From assembly GCA_910586765.1 (NCBI GenBank), contig CAJUJJ010000011.1, positions 28,777 to 92,776 of the forward strand: a DNA stretch of 64,000 nucleotides, in the 5' to 3' direction. A program made the position numbers and the translations under genes. This document shows, piece after piece, positions 1-8,707 of this stretch (positions are counted from its first letter, which is position 1; each line of letters begins with the position of its first letter). The notes beneath the pieces are model-generated. The model was not told where the DNA came from. It made no database searches and saw nothing but the letters and a program-made list of their open reading frames with translations. The DNA comes from an uncultured Clostridia bacterium (GTDB taxonomy: Bacteria > Bacillota > Clostridia > Lachnospirales > Anaerotignaceae).

Positions 1-233
1 AACCAATGTCAACAACACTTAATGATAAACCAAATTTCTCTGATATATGTGCTGCTTGAACCTAATTCGGTATTTATTAAATCTATAATCGGCCTCAAAC
101 TTACAAATTCAACACCTATTATTAAACCAGAATAAATTGTGATACCAATACAAACACTTATAATTTCTATGACAATAGACAATATAGCAGATTTACCTAT
201 ATCAATAATATATTAAATTGCATTTAAAAACAT
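1..233 (-). pseudogene. gatC: galactitol PTS EIIC remnant
   Basis: This is the 5' part of a galactitol-type PTS EIIC gene, running off the left edge. From the ATG at 233 the reading is MFLNAI, then a stop at codon 7, then a membrane-like stretch beginning YIIDIGKSAILSIVI that resembles the GatC N-terminus. Near positions 60-70 the homologous reading moves to another frame, where SEKFGLSLSVVDIG follows, matching the GatC region around DLNLHVVDVGW as I remember it. A nonsense codon plus a frameshift means the gene is dead unless sequencing errors made both. It follows the gatB and gatA remnants in the usual gatABC order. Confidence 0.75.
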
Positions 234-315
234 TATACTCTCACCCTCTTTATTTTAGTATGTTGCAGTCGCTTGTTTGTTTCAAACGACTGCAACTGTT
301 TTTTTATTCATCTAT

Positions 316-577
316 TTAATTTGTTTCTGTTTTTTCTACTCCTACAACAGAAATAAAAGGTATTCCTGTAATGAGTGATACTCCAAAATCTCTTTTTACT
401 TTTGATGTTGTTACAATTAAATCTGCTGGTAAATTAGAAGCAATTTCAGAAATTCTAACTTGACAGATTTCTACATCTATACCATTGTTTTTATATAATT
501 CTACTACTTTATTTACTGTGATTGTTTAAATTGCTACTGCTCTGTCACATGCTACGATTACAGTTTCTACTTTAATT
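316..577 (-). pseudogene. gatB: galactitol PTS EIIB remnant
   Basis: The reverse strand encodes a GatB-like phosphocarrier domain of about 85 residues. It shows IVACDRAVAI near the N-terminus, where the family has a conserved cysteine loop, and then ISEIASNLPADLIVTTSKV and SLITGIPFISVVGVE, both typical of GatB. An in-frame TAA interrupts it just after the phosphocarrier loop, and no start codon is left upstream. EIIB would pass phosphate from EIIA to incoming galactitol. The identification rests on remembered GatB sequence; the stop codon and missing start are read directly. Confidence 0.78.
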
Positions 578-591
578 TACGTAACTTACAT

Positions 592-792
592 CTATGTGAG
601 GATTGCTACCCTCACACCATTTATATTTTTTGTAGGAAATTCTTTTTCCTTTTTTATTAAGGCCTCTATATAACATAATTTTGCACATTTCCCTTTTATC
701 AATATTCCTTCGACTTGTTCCATAATATCTTCAGATGCGAAAGCCTTCAAATTTGGAATAATCAAAGTATCTTTTAAATCTTCCCATATCAT
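592..792 (-). pseudogene. gatA: galactitol PTS EIIA remnant, truncated
   Basis: This 66-codon fragment resembles the N-terminal third of a GatA/fructose-type EIIA domain (normally about 150 residues). It has FASEDIMEQVEG, then IEALIKKEKEFPT, and ends GVRVAILT. In intact relatives the last segment reads VAIPH, with the histidine being the phosphorylated residue. Here a one-base shift turns VAIPHID into VAILT-stop, so the active site is lost, and the rest of the domain is deleted up to the gatB remnant. The start at 792 has no strong competitor. It would have been the first gene of the gatABC operon downstream of the SorC regulator. Confidence 0.75.
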
Positions 793-1061
793 TTTTATTT
801 CTGCCCTTGTGTTACTCTTTTTCTTTTATTTATAAATCGCTTTTCAAACTGGTTTGTTTTTTCTATGGTTAAATGGTAACATAAATTTTGTCATAAAATT
901 AGTCAAGAGTGTTTCACAAAATTTGCAAAAAAATAGAATGGTTGAAACTGTTTCAAAAACTATGAAATATTTTTTATCATTCTAAAAAGTATAATGTTCC
1001 ATTAGAAAATAAATAAAATTAAAATTTCATTATAGTAACTTTGCATTTATTTAACATTTCC

Positions 1062-1991
1062 TTATGAAATAGAAAGCAAAGCAGATGCTGTTTTTTCATC
1101 TGTAAAAAAAGCATGAAATAAATTTAAAGATAGTGCAACATCAATAATATTGACTTTATTTAATCCTTGTGCAATACCAATTACTGTTCTTGCATTTTTG
1201 CTTGCTTTTACAATATCTGCTTTAATAAGCATTTTTGTTTTTTCTGTTTCTACTACATTTCCTTGTTTATCAAAATATTTTAAACCAACATCTCCTAAAG
1301 CATTTTTTTGTTTTAATTCCTCTATTTCATGCGGTTCTAATATGCCATATTGAGGTACAATAGACGTTTCAAAAACGCCTATACCTAAAAGCAATATATT
1401 AGCGTGTTCTGCTAGCTGTATAAATTGTTGTGTACGTTTATTCGACATCAATGTATGATATTCTTCTTTAGAACAAACTAAAGGTGTATGAAACACTTTT
1501 GCAATACCATTTATTTTTTCTGCTAATTGTATTGTATTGTAGTTAGGCAAAACATTGAGTGTATTACCAAAGCTGCCTGATAACGGAATGAGTTGTACCT
1601 CTGGAAAATATACAGAAGGTGTTTTTTCTATCAAATTAGAAACACTTTTCCCCCACCCTACTCCTACAACATCTTTTGTTCTCAGTTCTGATATAAAATA
1701 ATTTGCTGCTGCAAAAGCAACATTTTCACTAGATTGTATTACACCTACATATTTCATATTATATTTTTTAATAAGAGCATTCTCCATAGCAGTATTATTT
1801 GTAAAAGGCGAAAGCACTTCTATTTTTACAATACCCAATTCCTCTGCACGTGCCAATAATTTTGACACCCATGGTCTGGAAATATTTAACTTTTTTGCTA
1901 TTTGCTGCTGAGACAATTTTTCTTTATAGTATAAATTTGATATAAGCACCATTCTATGAAACATAGAGTCTGAAGAAGTATTTGTTGTCAT
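1062..1991 (-). CDS. SorC-family sugar-responsive transcriptional regulator
   Basis: A 309-residue SorC/DeoR-type regulator. Residues about 10-60 form the helix-turn-helix (QQQIAKKLNISRPWVSKLL), followed by the SorC effector domain, a NagB/RpiA-like fold that usually senses a phosphorylated sugar. The phosphosugar-site features VGVGWGKS and LLGIGVFE are visible. It stands immediately upstream of the decayed gatABC genes on the same strand and divergent from the aldolase gene at 2204. Dyads with the same core lie on both sides of the divergent region, suggesting it controls both directions. The gene looks intact although its PTS is not. The ribosome binding site is weak (AAAGGG, about 13 bases from ATG). 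Confidence 0.88.
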   Translation of the reverse strand: MTTNTSSDSMFHRMVLISNLYYKEKLSQQQIAKKLNISRPWVSKLLARAEELGIVKIEVLSPFTNNTAMENALIKKYNMKYVGVIQSSENVAFAAANYFISELRTKDVVGVGWGKSVSNLIEKTPSVYFPEVQLIPLSGSFGNTLNVLPNYNTIQLAEKINGIAKVFHTPLVCSKEEYHTLMSNKRTQQFIQLAEHANILLLGIGVFETSIVPQYGILEPHEIEELKQKNALGDVGLKYFDKQGNVVETEKTKMLIKADIVKASKNARTVIGIAQGLNKVNIIDVALSLNLFHAFFTDEKTASALLSIS

Positions 1992-2018
1992 AATCTATTT
2001 ACACCCTTTCTTATTTTT

Positions 2019-2034
2019 AGTAACATTTGTTACT
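2019..2034. promoter_or_regulatory. candidate SorC operator dyad
   Basis: AGTAACA and TGTTACT form an inverted repeat separated by TT, just upstream of the SorC gene. Related half sites, CATATGTTAC at 2123-2132 and CATATGTAAC at 2170-2179, sit in and after the aldolase promoter. The shared TGTTAC core in a divergent regulator/catabolic-gene region suggests regulator binding; the assignment is inferred. Confidence 0.45.
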
Positions 2035-2114
2035 CTATTTTTATTTAATTATAATATAAATGTATTATATAATCAATAAAAAACAGTGTTTTTTAACAAA
2101 TATAAAATAGCATA

Positions 2115-2143
2115 TTGACATACATATGTTACAATAATATAAT
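2115..2143 (+). promoter_or_regulatory. sigma-A promoter for the aldolase operon
   Basis: TTGACA at 2115-2120 and TATAAT at 2138-2143 are separated by 17 bases, a perfect vegetative consensus. The candidate operator half site CATATGTTAC lies inside the spacer, so a bound repressor would block polymerase. The aldolase start codon is 60 bases downstream. Confidence 0.8.
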
Positions 2144-2203
2144 ATAAATAACAAAAGTAATCAATAAGCACATATGTAACAAGAATATAAAGGGGGAAAT
2201 AAT

Positions 2204-3052
2204 ATGCTTGTCACATCAAAAGAATTATTTCAAAAAGCACAACAACAACATTTTGCTATACCAGCACCAAATTTTATTGATTTAGAGTCTTTACGTTGGC
2301 ACATTGAAACAGCAGAAAAATTAAATTTGCCATTGATATTAGCATTGGCTGAAGCACACATTGGAGAAAATATTACGTTAGAAGATGCTGCTATAATAGG
2401 CAAAAAATATGCAGCACAATCACAAGTTCCCATAGTGCTTCATTTAGACCATGGTGCTACACCAGATGTTATCAAAAAAGCCATTGATTTAGGCTTTACC
2501 TCTGTTATGATAGATGCTTCACAATATCCCTTTGAACAAAATGTAATAAAAACAAATGAAATTGTAGAGTATGCCCATAAAAAAGGTGTCGTTGTAGAAG
2601 CAGAAATTGGCTATGTAGGAGCAAATGAAAATTTTGAAGGACATGAAGGAAAATCCTCTCGTTATACCACAGTAGAAGAAGCCAAAAAATTTGTTGAACA
2701 AACAAATGTAGATTCTCTTGCCATTTCCATAGGTACAGCACACGGAATATATAAAGGAGTACCAAAAATCAATTTTGATAGATTAAAAGAAATTAGAGCA
2801 GAAGTAGAAACTCCTCTTGTATTGCACGGTGGTTCTTCTTCAGGAGATGAAAATTTAAAACGTTGTGCAACAGAAGGAATTACAAAAATTAATATTTTTT
2901 CGGATTTATTAGTAGCAGCAAAAACAGAAATAGATAAAAATAAATCACAGAATTACTTAGAAATAAAACAAGCAGCTAAAAAAGGTATGCAGCAATGTTT
3001 AGAACACTATTATAAAGTATTTGAAACAACTTATTTTCTTGAAAGAAAGTAA
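2204..3052 (+). CDS. class II fructose/tagatose-bisphosphate aldolase family
   Basis: A 282-residue zinc-dependent class II aldolase that would split a ketose bisphosphate into dihydroxyacetone phosphate and an aldehyde. Diagnostic motifs run in the expected order: HLDHG (residues about 80-84, catalytic Asp and zinc His), IDAS, EAEIG, SIGTAHG (zinc His), LVLHGGSS (zinc His) and KINI. The length matches GatY/KbaY and FbaA. Being divergent from the regulator of a decayed galactitol PTS, it could be the tagatose-bisphosphate aldolase of that pathway, but it is grouped with a triosephosphate-isomerase homologue, so the real substrate may differ. The C-terminus after HYYKVFE reads TTYFLERK; this tail overlaps a TTTCTTGAAAGAAA sequence also seen near 30,830. 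RBS AAGGGGG precedes ATG. Confidence 0.88.
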   Translation: MLVTSKELFQKAQQQHFAIPAPNFIDLESLRWHIETAEKLNLPLILALAEAHIGENITLEDAAIIGKKYAAQSQVPIVLHLDHGATPDVIKKAIDLGFTSVMIDASQYPFEQNVIKTNEIVEYAHKKGVVVEAEIGYVGANENFEGHEGKSSRYTTVEEAKKFVEQTNVDSLAISIGTAHGIYKGVPKINFDRLKEIRAEVETPLVLHGGSSSGDENLKRCATEGITKINIFSDLLVAAKTEIDKNKSQNYLEIKQAAKKGMQQCLEHYYKVFETTYFLERK

Positions 3053-3285
3053 GCAAAGAACTTTTGTGCGAAACGAGTGTTTCGTCATCTACATAGTGAC
3101 ATTGAACGCTCATTTTAGTTAAACAACAGCGAAGCACCAGAAGTTAAAAATTCATTCTGTCTTATATGCAAAATATAAAGTTGGACAAAGAAAAAGGGTT
3201 CAGTCAAGATTTTTTCAAAAGGCTTGTAAGGTTTTAGAAACAAAGTTATCAAGATTTTAAGGTTTTATTAAAAAGGAGGATTATT

Positions 3286-3804
3286 ATGGTATATAAACAA
3301 CAAATTACAGTACAATCTCACGGAAATACACCAAGCTATATCAATATTACAGAAGAAGTCAAAAAGGCAATACAGCAAAGCAATATACAAAATGGAATAT
3401 GTACAGTAATTTCGCCACATACAACTTGCTCTGTATTTTTTGAGGAATTTGTACATGATTATAATGAGGCTGGGGACGAATTTTTACAGCAAGACTTAAA
3501 TAATGTATTAACAAAAATAATTCCTGACCAAGTGAGTGCAGATATTTATACTTATCCTGGAGAAGAGCATTATAAAGCAGTAGAAAGTTGGCCAAATGCT
3601 GCAGAATATCTGCCAGATGGTGACAGAAAAGCACTTTGGAATTGTGATGCACATTTAAAAGCAACATTAATTGGCTCTAGTCAAACATTTGATGTAGATA
3701 ATGGCAAACTAGGTGTTGGCACAACAGGATATGTTTATTTTGTAGATTTTGACCGCACACGTCCACGTACTAGAAAATGTAAAATTATCGTAATAGGAGA
3801 GTGA
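3286..3804 (+). CDS. YjbQ family protein (UPF0047)
   Basis: A 172-residue member of the YjbQ/UPF0047 family. The family signature is visible: an N-terminal beta strand region (QQITVQSHG), then VISPHTTCSVFFEE, where the histidine is conserved, and later NCDAHLKATLIGSSQ and TRPRTRKCKIIVIGE at the C-terminus. Some members have been reported to make thiamine phosphate in vitro, but the physiological role is unclear. Here it lies between a class II aldolase and a TIM-like isomerase, which suggests a sugar-phosphate role rather than thiamine synthesis. It is 233 bases after the aldolase and 5 bases before the isomerase gene. RBS AAGGAGG is well spaced. Confidence 0.85.
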   Translation: MVYKQQITVQSHGNTPSYINITEEVKKAIQQSNIQNGICTVISPHTTCSVFFEEFVHDYNEAGDEFLQQDLNNVLTKIIPDQVSADIYTYPGEEHYKAVESWPNAAEYLPDGDRKALWNCDAHLKATLIGSSQTFDVDNGKLGVGTTGYVYFVDFDRTRPRTRKCKIIVIGE

Positions 3805-3809
3805 AAAAT

Positions 3810-4499
3810 ATGAAAAAACAGATAAGAGCACCATTTTTAATTGTAAATCCCAAAGCATATATTTATGGGGAGGAAACACTAGAACTTGCTAAAATATGTG
3901 ATGAACTTGCACAAGAATATGATATTGATATTATTTTTACAGCACAGCACGTTGATATACAAAAAGTTGCTGACAACACAGAAAACATTATTGTAACAGC
4001 ACAACATATGGACGGTATCACAACAGGCAGAGGTATGGGACACATATTGCCTGAAGGAATTAAAGCAGTAGGTGCACAAGCAGTTATATTAAATCATGCA
4101 GAACATCAGCTTACTATCAATCAATTAGCAAAATCACTCAAAAGAGCGAAAGAATTAGAATTGCTTACCATTGTATGTTCTGATACGCCAGAAGAAACAA
4201 AAGCCATTGCAACATTTTCTCCAGATGTTATGATTTGCGAACCAAACAGCTTAATTGGCACAGGTACAACAAGTGATGACGAATATATAAAAGCAACAAA
4301 TGCAGCAGTAAAATCAGTAGATAAAAATATACTTGTGATACAAGCAGCAGGTGTAAGTACAGGTGATGATGTTTATAGGGTTATTATGGAAGGTGCTGAT
4401 GGCAGCGGAGGCACAAGTGGTATATTAAATGCACCAAATCGCAAGGATAAAATCATTGAAATGCTTGATGCAATACAAAAAGTAAAAAATCAAGAATAA
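3810..4499 (+). CDS. archaeal-type triosephosphate-isomerase homologue
   Basis: A 229-residue TIM-barrel isomerase of the short archaeal triosephosphate-isomerase type. It keeps the NxK element (IVNPKAY, residues about 14-20), LNHAEHQ in the position of the catalytic histidine, CEPNSLIGTG with the catalytic glutamate, and GADGSGGTSGI for phosphate binding. Bacteria normally use a 250-residue tpiA in the glycolytic operon, so this copy is likely specialised. TIM homologues are known that isomerise erythrulose phosphate, and an exchange between a ketose and aldose phosphate next to an aldolase would be consistent. I chose ATG 3810 over the GTG at 3801 because AGGAGA at 3795-3800 is well placed only for 3810. 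It ends at a strong terminator. Confidence 0.8.
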   Translation: MKKQIRAPFLIVNPKAYIYGEETLELAKICDELAQEYDIDIIFTAQHVDIQKVADNTENIIVTAQHMDGITTGRGMGHILPEGIKAVGAQAVILNHAEHQLTINQLAKSLKRAKELELLTIVCSDTPEETKAIATFSPDVMICEPNSLIGTGTTSDDEYIKATNAAVKSVDKNILVIQAAGVSTGDDVYRVIMEGADGSGGTSGILNAPNRKDKIIEMLDAIQKVKNQE

Positions 4500-4500
4500 T

Positions 4501-4541
4501 AACAAGCCACAAACTTAAATTTTATCAGTTTGTGGCTTGTT
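4501..4541. terminator. bidirectional terminator
   Basis: AACAAGCCACAAACT pairs exactly with AGTTTGTGGCTTGTT around an 11-base loop, followed by TATTTTT. It separates the converging isomerase and LacI genes and can serve both. Confidence 0.9.
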
Positions 4542-4555
4542 ATTTTTAAAATAGA

Positions 4556-5578
4556 TTAACTAGATTGTCTGATTACTAATTGACATTCTGTTAATATTTT
4601 AATGGCATATTTTTGATTGTAATGCAATGGATTTTCTATTCTTTTTAATAAGAGCTGTACAGACTCCGTTACAAGAGCATTTTTTTGCACATCTATAGAA
4701 GTTAGTGCAGGAGTAATTTCTTGACACATAGGTCTGTTGTTAAAACCAATAATTGCAATATCTTCAGGAATGTGATAACCGTGTGCTTGAAATGCTCTTA
4801 TTGCACCAGAAGCAATCGTATCATCATCACATACAAAAGCTGTAGGTATTTCATTTTTTTGATTTTCATTCAAATACATATCTACATCTTTAAAACTACC
4901 TTCTACAGTAAAAGAAGTAGGTATAATATCTTGTTGTTTGAAAAAAATATGATAATGAGCCAAAGCATTTTGATAACCATATGCTCTTTGTTTAAAACTA
5001 CTGATTTCATTTTTACATTTAAAATAACCTATACGCTTATGCTCTTTTTCTACAATATGTTTTATGGCTTGAAATGTTCCCATTCTGTTATTTATGGCAA
5101 CAGCATCACAATTTAAAGTCATAAATTCGTTGTCTAGTGCAACAACAGGAAATGGAAGTGCTAAAAATTGTTCCATGTCTTTTTCTGCCATTTCTGTTGC
5201 AAAAACTATGCCTCCAGCTAAGTCAGAGTTTTGAAGTTGCTGTATTTGTGTAGAAACATTATTTCGTTCATCTATGGTATGTAATACCATATTATATCCA
5301 TACTGAGGGATTTGTTGTGCAAATATTTCAAGCAGTAAAAGAAAAAAAGGGTATTGGTCTAATATTGCACCATCTTTTTTATATATAATAAATCCTATAT
5401 TATGAGTAGCATCATTTATTGCATTTACTTGTTTTATAATGTGAGCATAGCCTCTATTTTTTAATTCTGTAAAAATTTCTTGACGTTTTGCTTCTGATAC
5501 ACCTGGTTTATGATTGATAATCAGTGATAATGTCGCAGCAGAAATACCTAATTGTTGTGCAATTTCTTTGTTTGTCAT
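4556..5578 (-). CDS. LacI-family transcriptional regulator
   Basis: A 340-residue LacI/GalR repressor. Residues 1-50 form the helix-turn-helix and hinge helix (NKEIAQQLGISAATLSLIIN, then PGVSEAKRQEIFTEL). The rest is a periplasmic-binding-protein-like effector domain containing FVCDDDTIASGAIRAFQ and EDIAIIGFNNRP, the usual signatures of sugar sensing. It is not CcpA, whose HTH sequence differs. It converges with the aldolase-isomerase genes and is divergent from the glucitol-PTS operon, with about 470 bases between, so either cluster may be its target. The dimer-cleft ligand cannot be predicted. RBS GGGGAG precedes the ATG. Confidence 0.88.
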   Translation of the reverse strand: MTNKEIAQQLGISAATLSLIINHKPGVSEAKRQEIFTELKNRGYAHIIKQVNAINDATHNIGFIIYKKDGAILDQYPFFLLLLEIFAQQIPQYGYNMVLHTIDERNNVSTQIQQLQNSDLAGGIVFATEMAEKDMEQFLALPFPVVALDNEFMTLNCDAVAINNRMGTFQAIKHIVEKEHKRIGYFKCKNEISSFKQRAYGYQNALAHYHIFFKQQDIIPTSFTVEGSFKDVDMYLNENQKNEIPTAFVCDDDTIASGAIRAFQAHGYHIPEDIAIIGFNNRPMCQEITPALTSIDVQKNALVTESVQLLLKRIENPLHYNQKYAIKILTECQLVIRQSS

Positions 5579-5853
5579 AAACTATATTCTCCCCTATTCT
5601 CAAATAAGTTGTCGTTTACATTATATATAATATTATAATATATGTCAAATATTTCGTTTTAAATTTATGAATATTTAAAATAAATTTCTATTAAAATCAC
5701 AAAATATTTACTAAATATTTATTAAATATTCAGTATTGAATTTTATATAAAACAGAAATATAATTCTAAACAGAAACAAAAAATTATATCACTATTTAGT
5801 AAATATAATATCTATTGTATAAATTTATTGAAAAATAACATTATTTTATTTTT

Positions 5854-5985
5854 ACAAATGTTCAGAAAAATAGCTAACAACACATTATAGATACAAATGT
5901 ATTAATCTTTTTGTATCTATAAAAAAGAATTGAATAAAATGAAAAATGGAATAATACAAAATAAGTCACTTATACATTTGTTCAG
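5854..5985. promoter_or_regulatory. paired candidate operators in the 5.6-6.05 kb control region
   Basis: The 470-base gap between the LacI gene and the SorC gene contains no convincing ORF. It has two near-identical 12-mers, ACAAATGTTCAG at 5854-5865 and ACATTTGTTCAG at 5974-5985, 120 bases apart, plus a weaker AATATTCAGTA near 5726. Such spaced repeats would suit SorC binding with DNA looping. Their function is inferred only from position and repetition. Confidence 0.4.
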
Positions 5986-6050
5986 TAATTTTGTATTTAC
6001 TTTAATAAATATTTTGCTAAAATTAAGTTGTGAACAGGAGTTGTGTAAAT

Positions 6051-7016
6051 ATGAAAAAGATAGTTGATGATTTAAGGCTAATTTATAAAGTTTGTTGTTT
6101 ATATTATGAAGATGATATGAAACAGCAGGAAATTAGTGACTATTTGGGAATATCAAGAGCAACCGTTTCAAGAATGTTACAAATGGGAAAAGAACAAGGT
6201 TTAATTAAAATTGAAGTCATCAATCCAGTCAAATTTTCATATGGCAAACTGGAAAAAGCACTTGAAAAAAAATATGGATTAAAAGATGTCATTATTGTAG
6301 AAGGGACAGCATTGGATACAAAAGAAGAAGCCTCTACCAGACTCTATGAAGAAGCTGCTATTTATTTGGCAGAGTCATTTCGTGAAGGAGAGCATATAGG
6401 CGTTTCAATGGGATACACATTACATAATGTGGCAATGTCTAAAGTAAAATTCAGCATTGATAAACAACTAAAGTTTGTTCCCTTAATAGGAGGTGTTTCT
6501 CATGGTACAGAAGAAGGAGCAGATGTACAAAGCAATCAAATTGCAAAAGAATTTGCGGATAAATTTGGAGGAACATACACACAATTTTTAGCACCAGCAG
6601 TATTTTCGAAAAGAACAACATTGGATTATTTTTTGCAAGAGGAGTCTGTTAATTTTATATTTGATGAATTTAAAAAATTATCCACTATTATTATGGGTAT
6701 TGGTATTCCTGAAAGAACAGAGTCTACATTAATTCGTGCAAAATATACAAGCATTGCTGAAATGGACGAGTTTGTAAAAATGGGAGCAGTAGGAGATGTT
6801 TCGCTTCAATTTTTTGATGAAAATGGTGATAGAGAAAAATTTAAACATTTTAACGAAAGAGTTGCCGCAATGCCTTTTGAAATTGCAAACAATGTTCCTA
6901 GAAGAATTGGTATTGTAGCAGGAGCAAAAAAAGCAAAAGCAGTAAAAAGTGCCATTGCAGGGAAATATATTAACATATTAATTACAAATATTGACTGTGC
7001 TAATGCACTACTCTAA
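6051..7016 (+). CDS. SorC-family regulator of the glucitol-type PTS operon
   Basis: A 321-residue SorC-family regulator with helix-turn-helix QQEISDYLGISRATVSRML at residues about 24-42 and a sugar-phosphate-sensing domain carrying GVSMGYT and MGIGIPE loops. It is paralogous to the regulator at 1062. It opens the polyol operon and is followed directly by srlA, so it probably senses the phosphorylated substrate and controls its own operon. The ATG at 6051 is preferred over an in-frame GTG at 6030 because CAGGAG at 6035-6040 fits only the ATG. GutM at the far end of the operon may act as a second activator. Confidence 0.88.
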   Translation: MKKIVDDLRLIYKVCCLYYEDDMKQQEISDYLGISRATVSRMLQMGKEQGLIKIEVINPVKFSYGKLEKALEKKYGLKDVIIVEGTALDTKEEASTRLYEEAAIYLAESFREGEHIGVSMGYTLHNVAMSKVKFSIDKQLKFVPLIGGVSHGTEEGADVQSNQIAKEFADKFGGTYTQFLAPAVFSKRTTLDYFLQEESVNFIFDEFKKLSTIIMGIGIPERTESTLIRAKYTSIAEMDEFVKMGAVGDVSLQFFDENGDREKFKHFNERVAAMPFEIANNVPRRIGIVAGAKKAKAVKSAIAGKYINILITNIDCANALL

Positions 7017-7135
7017 AAAGTATATAACTCTATAAACAACTACTATATTGTTTGAAGGGTGCCCCAAATAATATAGTATTGCTTATACGAAATTATATAG
7101 CGAAAAAATATAGTAATGAAATGGAGGAAAAATTT

Positions 7136-7657
7136 ATGGATATGATTTCTAAACTTGCAGAAGGATTTATGAGCTTATTCCAAGCAGGCGGAGAACAGTT
7201 TATGGGTTGGGTAACAGGTATTATACCAATGGTAATCTGTTTAATGACAGCAGTAAATTCTGTAATTAAAGTAATTGGTGAACAAAGAGTAGAAAGTTTT
7301 GCAAAAAAGATTACAAAATATACTGTTTTACGCTATACATTGCTACCAATATTAGCAGTATTCTTTTTAGGAAATCCTATGTGTTATACTTTTGGACGTT
7401 TTGTTGATGAAGAATACAAACCTGCATATTATGACTCTTGTGTAAGTTTTTTACACCCCGTAACAGGATTGTTTCCTCATGCAAACCCAGCAGAATTGTT
7501 TGTATATACAGGTATTGCAGCAGGATTGATTGAAGCAGGCTATGCAACAGGCGGACTTGCAGTAAGATATTTTATTGTTGGTATCATTGTAATATTGATT
7601 AGAGGCGTTTTGACAGAAAAAATTTATGCAAGAATGACAAAAAATGCTGCGAAATAA
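7136..7657 (+). CDS. srlA: PTS glucitol/sorbitol-type EIIC
   Basis: A 173-residue membrane subunit of the glucitol/sorbitol PTS, forming the channel half of the split EIIC. The N-terminal MDMISKLAEGFMSLFQAGGEQF and the GNPMCYTFGRF motif match SrlA. The family-specific motif FPHANPAELFVYTGIA is also present. Three to four hydrophobic segments are evident. The start is ATG 7136 with GGAGG at 7123-7127; an upstream in-frame TTG at 7052 has no ribosome binding site and would add a non-homologous extension. It is followed by srlE and srlB in canonical order. In this family split EIIC and EIIBC subunits assemble in the cytoplasmic membrane and phosphorylate the polyol during uptake. Confidence 0.92.
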   Translation: MDMISKLAEGFMSLFQAGGEQFMGWVTGIIPMVICLMTAVNSVIKVIGEQRVESFAKKITKYTVLRYTLLPILAVFFLGNPMCYTFGRFVDEEYKPAYYDSCVSFLHPVTGLFPHANPAELFVYTGIAAGLIEAGYATGGLAVRYFIVGIIVILIRGVLTEKIYARMTKNAAK

Positions 7658-7678
7658 TACAGTAAAGGAGAGGTAGTT

Positions 7679-8689
7679 ATGTATAAAACAATCGTAATAA
7701 AAGCTGGAGATGGCGGCTGGGGCGGCCCCTTAACCATTACACCTACAGAAAAATGCCATACTGTATTGTGTGTCACAGGAGGAGGTATTGAACCTGTTGC
7801 ACAAAAAATAGCAGATATGACAGGTGGTGTTGCAGTAGATGGTTTTAAAACAACATTGCCAGATGATGAAGTTATGGTTGCAGTAGTGGACTGCGGCGGA
7901 ACAGCTCGTTGTGGTGTTTATCCAAAGAAAAAAATATTTACAGTAAATCTTATGCCTGTTGGACAATCTGGCCCTTTGGCACAATTTATAAAACCTGAAA
8001 TATATGTTTCAGCAGTAAAAGAAAAAGATATTAGTTATGCAGATGAAAGTCAAATTGCAGCAGCACAGTCACAAGCTAGTGCAGCAGCTTCTACAACAGA
8101 TAAAGGCCCTAAAACAAAAGAACAAGCAAAAGAAGAAATTAGAAAAGCAAATGAAGGCAAAAAAGAAGGTATGATTGTTAAAATCGGTAAAGGTGTTGGT
8201 GCAGTAGTAGGAAAATTCTTTCAAGCTGGACGTGAAAGCATTGATATGGTTATTAAAAATGTACTTCCATTTATGGCTTTTACAAGTACATTGCTAGGAA
8301 TTATAAGCGTCAGCGGTTTAGGAAATGTCATTGCAAATACAATTTCACCATTATGTAGTACCCTTCCAGGTATGGTAGGTATTTCCATAGTATGTGCATT
8401 ACCATTCCTTTCTCCAATACTTGGACCAGGTGCAGTTATTGCACAAGTTGTAGGTACGTTATTAGGCTCACAATTTGCACTAGGAAATATTCCAGCACAA
8501 TATGCACTGCCTGCATTATTTGCAATAGATGCTCAAGTTGGTGGTGACTTTGTACCAGTTGGATTAAGTTTAGGAGAAGCAGAACCTGAAACAATAGAAA
8601 TGGGTGTTCCAGCAGTATTATTTTCCAGAATTATTACAGGGCCAGTTGCCGTACTGATTGCATTTGTTTTCAGTATAGGTATGTTTTAA
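7679..8689 (+). CDS. srlE: PTS glucitol/sorbitol-type EIIBC
   Basis: A 336-residue SrlE. The N-terminal EIIB domain (residues about 1-120) contains VVDCGGTARCGVYPKKK, where the second cysteine is the expected phosphorylation site, and the glycine-rich start KAGDGGWGGPL. After a charged linker rich in Ala, Lys and Glu (about 120-165) comes the membrane EIIC half (about 180-336), with several transmembrane helices and LSLGEAEPETIE. It is slightly longer than the 319 residues of the E. coli protein because of the linker. It lies 21 bases after srlA and 18 bases before srlB with good ribosome binding sites. Confidence 0.93.
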   Translation: MYKTIVIKAGDGGWGGPLTITPTEKCHTVLCVTGGGIEPVAQKIADMTGGVAVDGFKTTLPDDEVMVAVVDCGGTARCGVYPKKKIFTVNLMPVGQSGPLAQFIKPEIYVSAVKEKDISYADESQIAAAQSQASAAASTTDKGPKTKEQAKEEIRKANEGKKEGMIVKIGKGVGAVVGKFFQAGRESIDMVIKNVLPFMAFTSTLLGIISVSGLGNVIANTISPLCSTLPGMVGISIVCALPFLSPILGPGAVIAQVVGTLLGSQFALGNIPAQYALPALFAIDAQVGGDFVPVGLSLGEAEPETIEMGVPAVLFSRIITGPVAVLIAFVFSIGMF

Positions 8690-8707
8690 CAGGAAAGGAG
8701 CAAATAT

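Noticed and set aside
2505..2765. Reverse-strand open frames inside the aldolase and many similar ones within other genes
   Set aside because: They are antisense frames of conserved genes, with low-complexity Leu/Phe/His/Tyr composition and no ribosome binding site.
4556..5578. CcpA, the global catabolite regulator
   Set aside because: The helix-turn-helix sequence does not match the highly conserved CcpA sequence, and the gene sits between local sugar clusters.
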